From positions 9,741,001-9,801,000 of the forward strand of contig NC_045148.1 of the NCBI RefSeq assembly GCF_008831285.2: a DNA stretch of 60,000 bases. The letters run 5' to 3'. This stretch comes from Nymphaea colorata (Eukaryota > Streptophyta > Magnoliopsida > Nymphaeales > Nymphaeaceae). The notes beneath the pieces are model-generated. The model ran no database searches. It was not told the DNA's origin and saw only the letters and a program-made list of their open reading frames with translations. Positions 57,549 through 60,000 of this stretch are shown piece after piece. A program made the position numbers and the translations under genes. How positions within the stretch are numbered: the first letter of the stretch is position 1; each line of letters starts with the position of its first letter.

Positions 57549-59324
57549 ATGGGCAATAACGAAGACAGTGGTAATGGTGTTGCAGAGACTAGAAGTTATT
57601 GGAGATGGAGCAAGGAGGATTTCATACCAGAAGAGTCCTTCCAGAGCTGGAGCAGCTACGGTTTGGCGATTTCGCAGACTGGCCACCGGTTCAAGGACCG
57701 GTTACTTGCCCGATCTGATGAGCTTGCTGAAGTATCTGAAGTTCGGATGCGCAGTGAGAATGATATGAAGAAGTGCCTGAACTGGTGGGATCTCACTTGG
57801 TTTGGCTTTGGTTCTGTCATTGGTGCCGGAATCTTTGTCCTGACTGGCCAGGAAGCTCGTGATCATGCCGGACCGGCCATCGTCTTATCGTATGTTGTTT
57901 CAGGCCTGGCTGCTATGCTCGCCGTCTTCTGTTACACAGAATTTGCTATTGAAATTCCTGTAGCAGGAGGCTCCTTCGCCTACCTGCGCGTCGAGCTTGG
58001 AGATTTTGTAGCTTTCATAGCTGCTGCCAACCTTCTGCTGGAGAGTGTTATTGGTGGTGCCGCTGTTGCTCGAGCTTGGACTTCATACTTTGCCACACTG
58101 CTGAATCACCAGCCTAATTCATTCCGGCTTCATGTCAAAAGCCTTGCAAAAGACTTCAATTACTTAGACCCAGTTGCAATTGCAGTGCTCTGGATTGCAG
58201 CAACAATTGCTATGAGTAGTACCAGGAAAGCATCCTTGATCAATTGGTTTCTTACTCTTATCAACACACTGGGTCTTATTCTTGTGATCGTAATGAGTTT
58301 CTGGCATGGAAGCACTTCCAACCTGCACCCTTTCTTCCCCTTTGGGCCCTCTGGAGTTTTCCGAGCAGCAGCTATTGTCTTCTTCGCATACAGTGGATTC
58401 GACAGGATTGCTACAATGGCTGAGGAGACTAAGAACCCATCACGAGACATACCAATGGGCCTTCTTGGATCTATGTCTCTTATAATTGTGATATATTGCT
58501 TGCTGGCTCTGTCGCTGGTTATGATGCAGAGTTACACAATGATTGATCCTAATGCTGCATACTCTCTAGCTTTTGAGAAAGCAGGGCTGCACTGGGTGAA
58601 AATATTGGTTGCACTTGGTGCACTGAAGGGGATGTCAACAGTACTACTGCTTGGTTCTCTAGGGCATGCCCGCTATGTCACCCACATAGCAAGAGCTCAC
58701 ATGCTTCCTCCTCTGTTTGCTCTGGTTCATCCCAAGACACAGACCCCCATCTATGCAACCTTGCTAGTAACAATCCTTAAGTCTGTCTTTGCATTCTTCT
58801 CCAGCTTGCATGTTTTAGCTAACCTGCTTTCTGTTAGCACTTTGTTCATCTTTGTTCTCATGTCTATAGCTCTGCTAGTAAGGAGATACTATCTCAGAGG
58901 AAGTACACCAAGAGCCAATTTAGCCAAATTGGCCTGCTTTTTGCTTGTCATCATTGGCTCTTCCATTGGGACCGCAGCATACTGGGCCCTTGGGACAAAG
59001 CGGTGGGTTGGTTACACCATAACCATTCCATTCTGGTTCATGGGCACGTTGGGGCTCTCAATTTCCCTGCCTCAGCAGAGACTTCCAAAGGTGTGGGGTG
59101 TTCCCTTGGTTCCATGGCTGCCCTCACTCTCGATTGCAGTGAATGTTTTCCTCATGGGTTCTCTAGACTACCTCACATTTGTAAGGTTCGGCGTGTGCAC
59201 TCTGGTTATGATAGTTTACTATGTTCTTTTTGGTCTCCATGCTACATACGACACAGCCCACCAGAAGGGGAAACTAGTGACTGAAAATTGCAGGAATGGA
59301 AGCGTGGAGCTTCCTTTAGCTTGA
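57549..59324 (+). CDS. CAT5-like: Cationic amino acid transporter, CAT5-like (second tandem copy)
   Basis: 591-aa permease, paralogue of the gene at 39.7 kb, aligning almost without gaps. Role as for the CAT family: proton-coupled basic amino acid uptake, plasma membrane expected for CAT5-type. Seen: YWRWSKEDFIPEESFQSW near residue 17, GAGIFVLTG in TM1, FCYTEFA, SGFDRIATMAEETKNPSRDIP in TM6, and the C-terminal VWGVPLVPWLPSLSIAVNVF permease block. The frame is open six codons upstream from a TTG, but the first ATG is 57549, matching the paralogue's start. No intron in the coding region. It differs from copy 1 in several transmembrane residues (for example FDRIATM against FDNIATM, GHARYVTH against GQARYTTH) and uses more A/T at third positions. 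TATA at 57281; AATAAA near 59640. Confidence 0.95.
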   Translation: MGNNEDSGNGVAETRSYWRWSKEDFIPEESFQSWSSYGLAISQTGHRFKDRLLARSDELAEVSEVRMRSENDMKKCLNWWDLTWFGFGSVIGAGIFVLTGQEARDHAGPAIVLSYVVSGLAAMLAVFCYTEFAIEIPVAGGSFAYLRVELGDFVAFIAAANLLLESVIGGAAVARAWTSYFATLLNHQPNSFRLHVKSLAKDFNYLDPVAIAVLWIAATIAMSSTRKASLINWFLTLINTLGLILVIVMSFWHGSTSNLHPFFPFGPSGVFRAAAIVFFAYSGFDRIATMAEETKNPSRDIPMGLLGSMSLIIVIYCLLALSLVMMQSYTMIDPNAAYSLAFEKAGLHWVKILVALGALKGMSTVLLLGSLGHARYVTHIARAHMLPPLFALVHPKTQTPIYATLLVTILKSVFAFFSSLHVLANLLSVSTLFIFVLMSIALLVRRYYLRGSTPRANLAKLACFLLVIIGSSIGTAAYWALGTKRWVGYTITIPFWFMGTLGLSISLPQQRLPKVWGVPLVPWLPSLSIAVNVFLMGSLDYLTFVRFGVCTLVMIVYYVLFGLHATYDTAHQKGKLVTENCRNGSVELPLA

Positions 59325-60000
59325 TGGCTTTGAAGAAATTGGTGTCTGTAATTTCATGCTAGTACTTTTCTTCACGCCAAATCATATGGACGGAAAGAAG
59401 TTCACATGACTGAAGATAACGACTGAAGATAACAGCACTTGATGTTAGGATGTTAAATAGATGATATTCAACTGTGGCTGACTTGTTGAATGTGATTCAT
59501 GATATAAACTTTGAACATTTTCTTCCCATAAATCTGGTGTATCTGTATCATTTGTGCATGATGATGTTCTAATTGCTCTGATTCCATTCGTTTCCTTAGA
59601 TCAGAATCAATCCATATAAGTACAACAAGCATGTTCGATGAATAAATCTTTCATGTACATCTCTCTCTCTAACTCTCTCTGAATGTTAGATCTTGGAAGC
59701 AATATCGTCTATAGAAAATGCATCTCTTCAATACCAATATCACGCCTTATGGAGATAATACATCACCATGAAAAAGCTGAACATAAATAATAAGGTAGGA
59801 ATTTGTTCTGAGATCTTCTTCAACTTACAAACGCTTTCCACAATCCTTAACCACCTTATCTATTCACAAACTGAACCTTCGTGCATTACTAAGCACATTT
59901 TTTTCAACTGCATAAGATTATTATGAGAATTTTGAAAGTGCTTCTATGGTGCTTTAGATGCATCGATCATTACTTGATAAGTTGGAATTGAAAAGCAACT
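59325..60000. other. 3' UTR and downstream DNA of the second CAT gene
   Basis: A candidate poly(A) signal AATAAA lies at about 59641, followed by a CT-rich tract. No further gene before the window edge. Confidence 0.5.

Overview
This is plant nuclear DNA, almost certainly from a flowering plant. The evidence is intronless cationic amino acid transporter genes of the plant CAT1/5/8 clade, an arabinogalactan-peptide gene, a gibberellin 2-oxidase fragment, a decayed plant-type PPR gene, and Ty1/copia and Ty3/gypsy elements primed by initiator Met-tRNA. The species cannot be read from the sequence. Gene density is low, intergenic DNA is AT-rich, and most of the window is transposon-derived.

Layout. 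1-4582 is a long fold-back (two inverted arms) that ends exactly at a 100-N scaffold gap (4583-4682). Both arms are copies of 19550-22121, which lies 15 kb away. The arm next to the gap is nearly identical to that locus and carries its non-transposon flank, so this is more likely an assembly or read artefact than biology. Just right of the gap, 4683-4910 (-) is the first ~76 codons of a gibberellin 2-oxidase with three single-base homopolymer losses. 4911-18050 holds only microsatellites, MITE-like elements and a long hairpin (14064-14186). A compact arabinogalactan-peptide gene lies at 18326-18520 (-). 20632-31900 (-) is a degenerate Ty3/gypsy chromovirus with very long, unequal LTRs and an internally deleted gag-pol. 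31906-39700 is intergenic, with hAT-type and TA-flanked MITEs and a tandem array.

The two intact protein genes of note are CAT5-like transporters at 39722-41497 (+) and 57549-59324 (+). They are each 591 aa, co-oriented, intronless in the coding region and clearly tandem paralogues. The 16 kb between them holds MITEs, a PPR pseudogene (about 46564-46975), a copia fossil (45089-45268) and a young Ty1/copia element (51060-56368, -). The copia LTRs differ at about 3 sites in ~279 bp, gag-pol has two frameshifts, and both outer LTR ends are eroded.

Functionally, the window offers a duplicated plasma-membrane-type basic amino acid transporter locus, one GPI-anchored cell-surface glycopeptide gene and a truncated hormone-catabolism gene. 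They do not form a pathway. I found no convincing new multi-gene system. The observations most worth following up are the fold-back at the gap, the MITEs embedded in (TA)n tracts, and the 14 kb hairpin.
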